IMG/VR virus record: IMGVR_UViG_3300031857_001495
Span: 1 to 22,650 of that record
Reading direction: 5' to 3' (one strand)
Length of the DNA: 22,650 nt
Origin: a virus
Numbering within the stretch: position 1 is the first letter of the stretch; every line of letters begins with the position of its first letter. The translations under genes and the position numbers were made by a program. The notes under the pieces were generated by a model. That model ran no database searches. It saw nothing but the letters and a program-made list of their open reading frames with translations, and was not told the origin of the DNA. Below, piece by piece: positions 6,766 to 13,396 of the stretch.

Positions 6766-8963
6766 GAGATATAACGGACGTAACGTGGGATAGATTTTTT
6801 ACAGAGAGATCTAAACCGTTAGCCGAAAGATTTCCAGGGTTTTACAGAGCCCAGGTAGTTGAAACAAATGACCCATTGAACATCGGTAGGCTACGCATAA
6901 AATGCCCTGACTTACATGATTCAACCTTAAGGCCCGGTGATTGCCCTTGGGCCACCACAGCATACGATACTGGTGGATTTAAAGCTGGGAGATTTAGCAG
7001 TCATTGTATAGGAGACTGGGTATGGGTATCGTTTGAAAAGCAGCATCCGTATGCGCCTATAGTGGTTGGATCTGCGGACCCAACAAGAACTGCTAATTAT
7101 AGCCTGCCTAGCGTTCATATAGAGACACCTTCAAGGCTGAACGTTGGTGTGAACGACAAGAATTCAGATAAGCGTTTCACGCGGCTGCAGGACTATAATA
7201 AGGATTATTTGCCAAAAGACCGTAGACCAATGGCTCACGGATGGGTCGATAGATATGGAACTATGGACGTTAGCTCATCTGTAGGATACTTTCCAGTAGA
7301 GCACGATGTCACACCTCCGCCTCCAGATCATGATGCTTTGCAGAATACGGCCTTTAACTATAATGCTAATAAACCGGTAGTCAATAACCCAGATAAGAAG
7401 TATTCTGCGAGAATTACTAAGTATGGACACATGTTTATAATGGGAGATCAAGGTTATTATTGGCGAAAAGAGGCAAACTCAGAACTAGGAGAATTTACTG
7501 GCAATGGTGAGCTAGACTTGAATTGGGAGCAGAAGAGGTGGCTAAGCCTTCAGAAATTTATAAATGAAGGCAAACCAGACACAAATAAAAGCCAAAGCGA
7601 TCAGCGAAGAGTCGAAGTTCAAACTAGATATGGTCATAAAATAGAGATGCGAGATGTAGGGTGGGCTCAAATGGGTCCCATCAAGTCGAAGTCAAGAGAA
7701 GGTGAATTTGGTGAACCTAGAGTATTGTCCAAGGAAACTAAAAGCGATCAACGCTGGATTAAGTTAAGAACAAAGGGTGGAATGCTCTTTCAAGCTTATG
7801 ATAAAGGGTCCGATCCTAGTAAGGATAAATTCATTACACGTAGTAATAGTGTAGAAAAAGGCTTTGGAAGCGAGAAGGAAGATAAATATTGGGCTAATAA
7901 GGATGCACGATGGGTGAGATTAGTAACGAGACATGGCTTCAAGATAGTCCTAGATGATAGAGGCTCAAGTAGTACAGATGCTGACAATAAAGAGACACCA
8001 AGGGGGAACGGTGTTTTAATTAAGGGTCGTCGTTCTCCAGGGTCGAAAGCTAGGGTAACGAAGGGTGATCCCAGAGGGTTCTTTTGGGAGTTCAATGAGA
8101 ATGATGCTGCGAATCATACTACTTGGGGTACACCTCTTGGCCTAGCTGTAGAAATGAACGATAGATATCAGTACATGCTTCTAGCAGCTTCGCTTGGGAA
8201 AGGATACTCAAAAAAGTATCGTGGCCTTGCTGAGAATGAATTCGTAGGTGAGCCAGCGATGGCAAGGAATCCTGAGCGTAATAGTCATCATCTAAAGATA
8301 GACCATGATAATGCCTATATTAGATTTAAAACAAGAGGAGGGCGTGGCACTAAAGCCGACAGGCAAGCAAACCCATCTGGAGTTACTAGGTCAGAATTGA
8401 ATCAAGGGTTTGAAGCTAGAGATGGTGAAAGGGGCGACGGACCGTGGGTTGAACTTGTAGACAGCCAAGAACGTGGCCTTTGGCTTTCGAAGAAGTATAG
8501 AATTGGCGTTTGGCGTGCTAGAAACAGCCGACAGATGTACATGTATATGGAAGAAGATAAAAGACATATTGTCATCTTCAATAACGAACAGGCAGGTAAA
8601 ATCACATTGTTTTCTAATGCCGATATAGAGATAGTTTCTAATAAGAATATACATTTACAGGCCCAGAACCATATATTTATGAAGGCCGGTCGATCTATTA
8701 CGATGCAGGGAGGTGCTACTTCATGCCGCTTGGCTAATAATAAGATAGACACCAACGCTATTATCAACGCAGATACGGTATTTGCTAGACTACCAAATAC
8801 TCTGCCTGGTGCTATCGGCGGTGAGAGTCGTCCCGTGGCTACCCAGGTAGAAACAGTTGATGCGCCAATTTTACCAAGTAAGCTTAAACCATCAGATCGA
8901 GGTGAAACATACAATAAGCCATTTGAAGCTTGCCCTAGAGAGGAAATAGAGCATCCGATATGA
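6762..8963 (+). CDS. 5: Central spike / baseplate hub protein with OB domain, gp5-like
   Basis: A 733-residue protein. Residues 25-110 form the gp5/gpV/VgrG-type OB domain: FPGFYRAQVVETNDP, NIGRLRIKCPDL, WVWVSFEKQHPYAPIVVGS. The middle contains three or more degenerate units of a W-x-x-L-x-T-x-x-G pattern starting near residues 281, 330 and 383, with related segments near 510 and 565. The stretch ITLFSNADIEIVSNKNIHLQAQ near residue 620 is the beta-helix repeat typical of the needle end of gp5 and VgrG. No lysozyme domain like that of T4 gp5 is recognisable. The product would be the trimeric membrane-piercing spike bound to the gp27-like hub. The start is GTG 6762, overlapping the previous TGA, with GGAG at 6750-6753. 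A separate PAAR tip protein was not found nearby. Confidence 0.82.
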   Translation: MRDITDVTWDRFFTERSKPLAERFPGFYRAQVVETNDPLNIGRLRIKCPDLHDSTLRPGDCPWATTAYDTGGFKAGRFSSHCIGDWVWVSFEKQHPYAPIVVGSADPTRTANYSLPSVHIETPSRLNVGVNDKNSDKRFTRLQDYNKDYLPKDRRPMAHGWVDRYGTMDVSSSVGYFPVEHDVTPPPPDHDALQNTAFNYNANKPVVNNPDKKYSARITKYGHMFIMGDQGYYWRKEANSELGEFTGNGELDLNWEQKRWLSLQKFINEGKPDTNKSQSDQRRVEVQTRYGHKIEMRDVGWAQMGPIKSKSREGEFGEPRVLSKETKSDQRWIKLRTKGGMLFQAYDKGSDPSKDKFITRSNSVEKGFGSEKEDKYWANKDARWVRLVTRHGFKIVLDDRGSSSTDADNKETPRGNGVLIKGRRSPGSKARVTKGDPRGFFWEFNENDAANHTTWGTPLGLAVEMNDRYQYMLLAASLGKGYSKKYRGLAENEFVGEPAMARNPERNSHHLKIDHDNAYIRFKTRGGRGTKADRQANPSGVTRSELNQGFEARDGERGDGPWVELVDSQERGLWLSKKYRIGVWRARNSRQMYMYMEEDKRHIVIFNNEQAGKITLFSNADIEIVSNKNIHLQAQNHIFMKAGRSITMQGGATSCRLANNKIDTNAIINADTVFARLPNTLPGAIGGESRPVATQVETVDAPILPSKLKPSDRGETYNKPFEACPREEIEHPI

Positions 8964-9703
8964 TAGTCAGATATCCAACAGGTTTATATGGAGATCTGCT
9001 GCAGACCAGCCAGTCTATTACTTATACAGTAAGCAATCAAGACCCGCCTCGAACTGATTTGATCTATGCTAAGATACCTTTGGGTGTGGTGCTAAAGCAG
9101 CGAGAGCCGAAGGATGAAGATGTTGTCGCGAGAAGGAATAAGACTTTTGGTGATCTAATTTATACTATATCGCAGGCTTCTAGGTCATTAGAAGGGAACA
9201 ATCAGTCTCAATTTGAGATAGGACAGGTATTGGAGTTCAGCGTAGAGACAGGAAAGGATGTAGATCCTATGCTGGTTAATCCGTTGATAGAGATTCAACA
9301 TAATACCAATATTTTAGATCTAACTAGTCTGGGCTTAACAGAGTCAGAGCAGGGATCGTTGGCTAATATAGTATTGGCCACACAGATAAGTATCACGAAT
9401 CAGCTAAACAAAATAAAGGAATTACGTTACAACGCAGAACAAGATGTGACGACCAGCCAGAAGCAGATCAACGATTTAAGCAAGGCTATAGAATCGTTAG
9501 AGATAGCGTTGAAAAATGCCCCTGCGTATAGTAGCTTGTCGACTGAGTTGCAAGATTTAGAGACTTTAATCGACAAGTTAAAGGGCGAAAGAGATGCTGC
9601 CTTTATTAAACGCGATGATGCTATTCAGCAGGCTAATACCTACGCTGGTTTAGCCACAGGCCTTGCTGATGAGCTAAGAAAGGTAGGCCAGTTAGTAAAA
9701 TGA
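8960..9703 (+). CDS. Unrecognised baseplate-region protein with coiled coil
   Basis: A 247-residue protein of unknown family. Residues 1-115 look globular and beta-rich, with PTGLYGDLLQ at the start and FEIGQVLEF near residue 90. Residues 130-247 are almost entirely helical, with heptads (ISITNQLNKIKEL, QINDLSKAIESLEIAL, LQDLETLIDKLKGERDAAF), so an oligomeric stalk is likely. It lies between the spike and gp25 genes with ATGA overlaps on both sides (8960 and 9700), so it is probably co-translated with baseplate genes and is a virion or assembly protein. A GAGGAA lies upstream of the start. I see no enzyme motif and cannot say whether it is a tip adaptor, a tail fibre connector or a chaperone. 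Confidence 0.7.
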   Translation: MIVRYPTGLYGDLLQTSQSITYTVSNQDPPRTDLIYAKIPLGVVLKQREPKDEDVVARRNKTFGDLIYTISQASRSLEGNNQSQFEIGQVLEFSVETGKDVDPMLVNPLIEIQHNTNILDLTSLGLTESEQGSLANIVLATQISITNQLNKIKELRYNAEQDVTTSQKQINDLSKAIESLEIALKNAPAYSSLSTELQDLETLIDKLKGERDAAFIKRDDAIQQANTYAGLATGLADELRKVGQLVK

Positions 9704-10092
9704 GTAAGGCATTAGCTTTTGGATTTAACCCACCTTTCTTTGGAGGCCAAGAGAAAGTTTTGTCTCGTCAGGAAGATGAGCGGTTAATTAAGAACGACAT
9801 ATTACAATTATTGTTAACTGTTCCGGGAGAACGTGTACACCGGCCTAATTTCGGTGTGAATCTTCGCAATTTCGTCTTCGAGGCATTAACCGATCAAGAT
9901 TTATTGATCCTAGAGCAAGAAATAACTGCGAAGCTAAGAACGTACGAAGACAGGGTAACACTCGAAAATTTGGAACTAATACCGGATGAGAATAATTATG
10001 GATTGAACGTTAAACTAGTAACCAAGTTGCGGTCAGATCCGAGAATATACATTACAGTAGAGCGATTTTTCAAGGATTTAAATAATGGCTAA
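9700..10092 (+). CDS. 25: Baseplate wedge protein gp25 (GPW/gp25 family)
   Basis: A 130-residue protein of typical family length. The hallmark is TVPGERVHRPNFGVNLRNFVFE near residues 45-66: the conserved G-E-R...P-x-F-G...L...F-E pattern that forms the sheath-initiating core with gp6 in contractile phages, pyocins and type VI secretion (TssE). The N-terminus (ALAFGFNPPFF) and the final ERFF are also usual. gp25 anchors the first sheath ring to the wedge. It is followed by gene 6 with an eight-base overlap, an arrangement common in myoviruses. ATG 9700 overlaps the upstream TGA. Confidence 0.93.
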   Translation: MSKALAFGFNPPFFGGQEKVLSRQEDERLIKNDILQLLLTVPGERVHRPNFGVNLRNFVFEALTDQDLLILEQEITAKLRTYEDRVTLENLELIPDENNYGLNVKLVTKLRSDPRIYITVERFFKDLNNG

Positions 10093-11698
10093 CGAGACCA
10101 CAGATACAGCATTCGTATTGCCGCAGGAGCCAGAGCAATATGGTACTGTATTGGTTAATTCGAATTTGAGGAAAATAGACTTTAGCGGTCTTGATTTTGA
10201 TACGAGTCGACAGGCTATTTTAGAATATATCGCCACATATTTTCCTAACGATTTCAATGACTTCGTAGCCAGCAACGGCATTATAATGCTGACAGAAATC
10301 GTGGCTAGTGCTACTGCTAAGCTGGCACTTAGGTCTGACTTGTTAGCTCAAGAAGCAACTTTGCCTACGGCTTTGACTGAAGAAGCAGTAGTGAACCACT
10401 TGGCATTGATTAACCAGCGTATAAAAAGACAGAGCCCTGCTACTGTGCTTATCCAGGCTACTATCGACAGGCCTGTCAACTCTGATATCGAGATAAATCC
10501 AGGAACGAAATTCCAGGTTTCGGGGCCTGATGGTAAACCTGTAATATATGAGATATATAAGGCACCAGGCGATTACGTTAGTAAGATGTCTATACCGGCA
10601 GGCAAAAGAGGTGTAATCCTTTATGCTATTGAAGGTGAATTTGCTCAAGCGACGACCGTTATGAGTTCAGGTGCTGCGAATCAACAAGTAATAATCACTG
10701 CCACAAACGCCTTAGAGTTTCCTATATTTATATATGCAACGTTGGGGGGAGTGGTGACAGAGTGGTACGCGATAACAGAGCCAATTGAGAGATACGGGCC
10801 TAACGATAAAGTTGTGGAAGTCAATTTTATCGAGGATAAAATTGTACTGCGGTTCGGTGATAACGTCACTGGCTCGATACCGCCCTCAGGATCGAGTATA
10901 GAAATACGCTATAGAGTAGGTGGTGGACGAAGAGGAAGACTGGCAGCCGGACAGCTAGAGACATCACTGACTTACACGCCCCTTCCTCCGGCCTCCGCTC
11001 CTATTTCCGTGCTATTCAGGAACATTAACGCCTCAGAGGGCGGATACGATAAAGAAACGTTAGAAGAGGCCAAAAGAAGGGCTCCGAAAGATTATGCTCT
11101 GCAGAGGAGCATAGTAACGCCAGAAGATTACGCCCAAGCTGTTACTAATTTTAGCCATCCTACCTTCGGCATAATTAAGAAGTCAATAGTCACACTCAGG
11201 TCTAGTATCAATGCTAACTTGGTAGAAATATATGTGTTGTCAGAAGGCCAAGATGGTTTGCCTGTGGCAGCAAATGAAGGCCTCAAAAGAGCATTGGCGA
11301 CCTACATCGACCAATTAAATGTGGCGACTGATAGTATACAGGTTTTAGATGGTAAAATTAAGCCTGTAGATGTTGAATTAAACGTGGTCATCAATAAAAA
11401 TGCAGACGCTTCTATCGTTAGGCAGAAAGTGGAGAATGCTATAACTAGCTATTTTTCATTAAATAATTGGAATATGGGAGAGGCATTTTACACTTCTCAA
11501 TTTATAGATCAGTTACAAAGCATTGATGGAATTTCATTTGTTGACTTGTTTAGTCCTAATGATAACATATTACCAACAGGCCAGCTAGGTGACGGAGATC
11601 CACTAAAGATAGGATTTAACGAAGTTATTACACTAGGAAGCAGGAAGACGAGTTACTATTATGAGCGAACTCCACCTCCTGCCGGATACGGCAGATGA
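10085..11698 (+). CDS. 6: Baseplate wedge protein gp6 / gpJ-like
   Basis: A 537-residue protein with the Baseplate_J pattern: LRSDLLAQEATLPTALTEEAVVNHL near residue 90, a central YRVGGGRRGRLAAGQL near 278, then ASEGGYDKETLEEAKRRAP and a VTPEDYAQAV motif near 325-350. These match the J/gp6 family, which forms the wedge core heterotrimer and dimerises around the hub. T4 gp6 is about 660 residues and P2 gpJ about 300, so this is intermediate. The gene starts inside the end of gene 25 and its last 38 bases overlap the next gene in another frame. Partners would be gp25 and gp53 here and a gp7-like protein that is not in this window. Confidence 0.88.
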   Translation: MANETTDTAFVLPQEPEQYGTVLVNSNLRKIDFSGLDFDTSRQAILEYIATYFPNDFNDFVASNGIIMLTEIVASATAKLALRSDLLAQEATLPTALTEEAVVNHLALINQRIKRQSPATVLIQATIDRPVNSDIEINPGTKFQVSGPDGKPVIYEIYKAPGDYVSKMSIPAGKRGVILYAIEGEFAQATTVMSSGAANQQVIITATNALEFPIFIYATLGGVVTEWYAITEPIERYGPNDKVVEVNFIEDKIVLRFGDNVTGSIPPSGSSIEIRYRVGGGRRGRLAAGQLETSLTYTPLPPASAPISVLFRNINASEGGYDKETLEEAKRRAPKDYALQRSIVTPEDYAQAVTNFSHPTFGIIKKSIVTLRSSINANLVEIYVLSEGQDGLPVAANEGLKRALATYIDQLNVATDSIQVLDGKIKPVDVELNVVINKNADASIVRQKVENAITSYFSLNNWNMGEAFYTSQFIDQLQSIDGISFVDLFSPNDNILPTGQLGDGDPLKIGFNEVITLGSRKTSYYYERTPPPAGYGR

Positions 11699-12119
11699 TT
11701 GGGTCGATAAATGTTGGGGCAAAACCCGCACTTTAATCGATACTACATATTATTCTAAGCACGAACTAATGGTTAGAGCTGGCGGTTATTGTTCTTTACA
11801 TTATCACAAATATAGAGCTAATAGCTTTACTGTTACTGGCGGGTGTGTAGATGTAGTTATGTTTATGGGACCTATACTAAAGAGATATAGGCTTGACAGG
11901 GACAATAATAAGCTTGTGGTTCCGTCTTTAGTGCCGCATATGTTTATGGTTGTGAAAGATGGGATCATAATAGAAGAGTATTTTAGTGATAGAAAAGAGG
12001 GAGAGGTACAGTCTAATGATATATATAGGATAATTGAAGGAGGAAGGACACAGGTTGAGGACTTTGATCATTTACCAATGTCGATTATGAAAGATAAATT
12101 ATGCATGACAATAATTTAG
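11661..12119 (+). CDS. Small cupin-domain protein
   Basis: A 152-residue protein with one cupin barrel. Cupin motif 1, G-x5-H-x-H-x4-E-x6-G, is matched at residues 41-61 (G41, H47, H49, G61), except that Asn54 replaces the usual Glu. The third metal-ligand histidine is H93 in VPSLVPHMF, corresponding to motif 2. Such single-domain cupins bind a metal and include sugar isomerases, epimerases and small-molecule binding proteins. The sequence around HYHKYRANSF looks closest to sugar isomerase or sugar-phosphate cupins, but the substrate is unknown. It overlaps the end of gene 6 by 38 bases, with AGGAAG upstream of ATG 11661, and overlaps the next gene by 19 bases. Whether it is a virion component or a metabolic or glycan-modifying enzyme is open. 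Confidence 0.65.
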   Translation: MSELHLLPDTADDWVDKCWGKTRTLIDTTYYSKHELMVRAGGYCSLHYHKYRANSFTVTGGCVDVVMFMGPILKRYRLDRDNNKLVVPSLVPHMFMVVKDGIIIEEYFSDRKEGEVQSNDIYRIIEGGRTQVEDFDHLPMSIMKDKLCMTII

Positions 12120-12481
12120 TATACTGGACAGTTGTATATGACAATAACCCAGAACAGGTGTTTTATTATGTCGACAAAAGTAAGCTACTCGCAAATGTAG
12201 AGTCTTCTCTGCATGGGTATAACTTGGAAGACAATGAGATAGTAACAGAAAGTATAGAAAAATGTATGGAGAAGATTAAAGAATATTTTAATATGCCTTG
12301 CATACCGATTTTGTTTGGTAGTATGCAGATAGTTATTAATCGTTGGAGCATGGACAAGACCTGCCCCATTCATCAAGTCTTACTTGAGGCGTATGATAAG
12401 ACAACCGATGACGACTTAAAGGCCAAGATAGATAAATTATTTAATAATTATCAGCCTGATTCGCCTGGATGTAGTTCGTGA
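12101..12481 (+). CDS. Unrecognised 126-residue protein
   Basis: A small acidic protein with N-terminal beta character (NLVYWTVVYDNNPEQVFYYV) and helical segments later (ESIEKCMEKIKEYF, DDDLKAKIDKLFNNY). No family recognised. Its ATG lies inside the end of the cupin gene (19-base overlap), so the two are probably translated together. Its last 31 bases overlap in antisense the end of the reverse-strand gene at 12451-12756. Cysteines at the C-terminus (PGCSS) and in CIPILFG are scattered and suggest no metal site. Confidence 0.6.
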   Translation: MHDNNLVYWTVVYDNNPEQVFYYVDKSKLLANVESSLHGYNLEDNEIVTESIEKCMEKIKEYFNMPCIPILFGSMQIVINRWSMDKTCPIHQVLLEAYDKTTDDDLKAKIDKLFNNYQPDSPGCSS

Positions 12482-12756
12482 TATAATTGTGATCTCATCT
12501 GTTCCACTATATGAGCCAGCATTTTAGCTACATCGAAATCATGTCCTTTCGAATATATATATGGCATTCCATCTTTAATCATAATTGAGAAAGCCAAGTC
12601 TGGCTGAATCTCAGTTATTACTGGTTGTAATCCATCTGAGAAGATTTTGTATCGTTTGTCAAAGATGGCTTTGGCGTTATCTTCAGTACTGTTCTCTTGT
12701 GTGTTTGGGGGTACAGAATTGTCTGTCACTAAGTCGTCTTGTATTGATTCTGACAT
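12451..12756 (-). CDS. Unrecognised 101-residue protein on the reverse strand
   Basis: The protein has a polar, disorder-prone N-terminus (MSESIQDDLVTDNSVPP) followed by an alpha/beta segment (LAFSIMIKDGMPYIYSKGHDF) and a helix (VAKMLAHIVEQMRSQLYHEL). This is protein-like composition and fills a gap that otherwise has no gene. The start CAT complement at 12754-12756 overlaps the forward start ATG at 12755-12757 within one CATG. No Shine-Dalgarno is evident. The 3' end overlaps the forward 126-residue gene by 31 bases. The competing reading, a forward gene starting at 12647 or 12665, would place both coding frames over the same bases, and I consider it less likely. Confidence 0.6.
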   Translation of the reverse strand: MSESIQDDLVTDNSVPPNTQENSTEDNAKAIFDKRYKIFSDGLQPVITEIQPDLAFSIMIKDGMPYIYSKGHDFDVAKMLAHIVEQMRSQLYHELHPGESG

Positions 12757-13396
12757 GATTACTGAAGAAAGGCTTTGGACGGTTTATGGGTGGTGTGCTA
12801 CAGCATATCTACAACACGGTATAAAAATTGCATTCCCAGCCAATACAGACCCACGTAAAACTTATCAGTGGCGTTATCTCAATTCGTTGGTTAATAAGCT
12901 CAATGAATGGGAATTTGATGATGAAACGTCTAAGAAGTTTATAGCGATAGCTGTTAGCCAAGCAAAGCAGAAAAAGGTTCTGAACAAAGGCTTGGCTTGC
13001 TTTTTACAGAGCAACTTATTAGACATTTGCTATCGTAAACTAACTGCACAAGCTAAGGAAGACTGCAGCAAGTTAGATGCTCTAAAACAGATGAAGACTT
13101 GGTTCGATTTACAAACTGGCGACAAAGACCCGTTGCGGTGTCTACTTCATAGATCTAGCCCTAGGGCTTTTTCTAATATAGTAATGTGGCATCAATCTAA
13201 TAGGATATCGCCATTGTTTATCGCTTTGTCTAAAAGCTGCAGTAAGGCAGTATTCCAATTACAAAGTAACGATATTGAATCTAATCTGCTGCCGAGCCTA
13301 TCGACATTGTATTTGACGAGGGTTAATTTTTTATCCGAATCAAACAATCTTAATTTCGTTTCAACACTTTTTGGCACTGACTGGAGAAGTAAATGA
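12755..13396 (+). CDS. Unrecognised 213-residue helical protein
   Basis: A mostly helical, Trp- and Lys-rich cytoplasmic-looking protein (MITEERLWTVYGWCATAYL; RYLNSLVNKLNEWEF; IAIAVSQAKQKKVLNKGLACFL). No family is recognised. In size and helical style it could be a small replication or loading factor, but that is speculation. Its stop overlaps the ribonucleotide reductase start (ATGA), so it may be translationally coupled to that gene. I chose ATG 12755 over the upstream TTG 12647 and ATG 12665, because the upstream stretch is coding on the other strand. The longer reading would begin with a hydrophobic segment (MALALSSVLFSCVFGG) resembling a lipoprotein signal, which I think is accidental. 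Confidence 0.6.
   Translation: MITEERLWTVYGWCATAYLQHGIKIAFPANTDPRKTYQWRYLNSLVNKLNEWEFDDETSKKFIAIAVSQAKQKKVLNKGLACFLQSNLLDICYRKLTAQAKEDCSKLDALKQMKTWFDLQTGDKDPLRCLLHRSSPRAFSNIVMWHQSNRISPLFIALSKSCSKAVFQLQSNDIESNLLPSLSTLYLTRVNFLSESNNLNFVSTLFGTDWRSK

Noticed and set aside
8402-8914. A 170-codon reverse frame inside the spike gene
   Set aside because: Antisense to a clear beta-helix coding region; composition is not protein-like and no start signal is present.
12647-12754. Longer N-terminus for the 213-residue protein, with a signal-peptide-like MALALSSVLFSCVFGG
   Set aside because: These bases code for the reverse-strand gene, the upstream start is TTG, no ribosome binding site is present, and the rest of the protein looks cytoplasmic.
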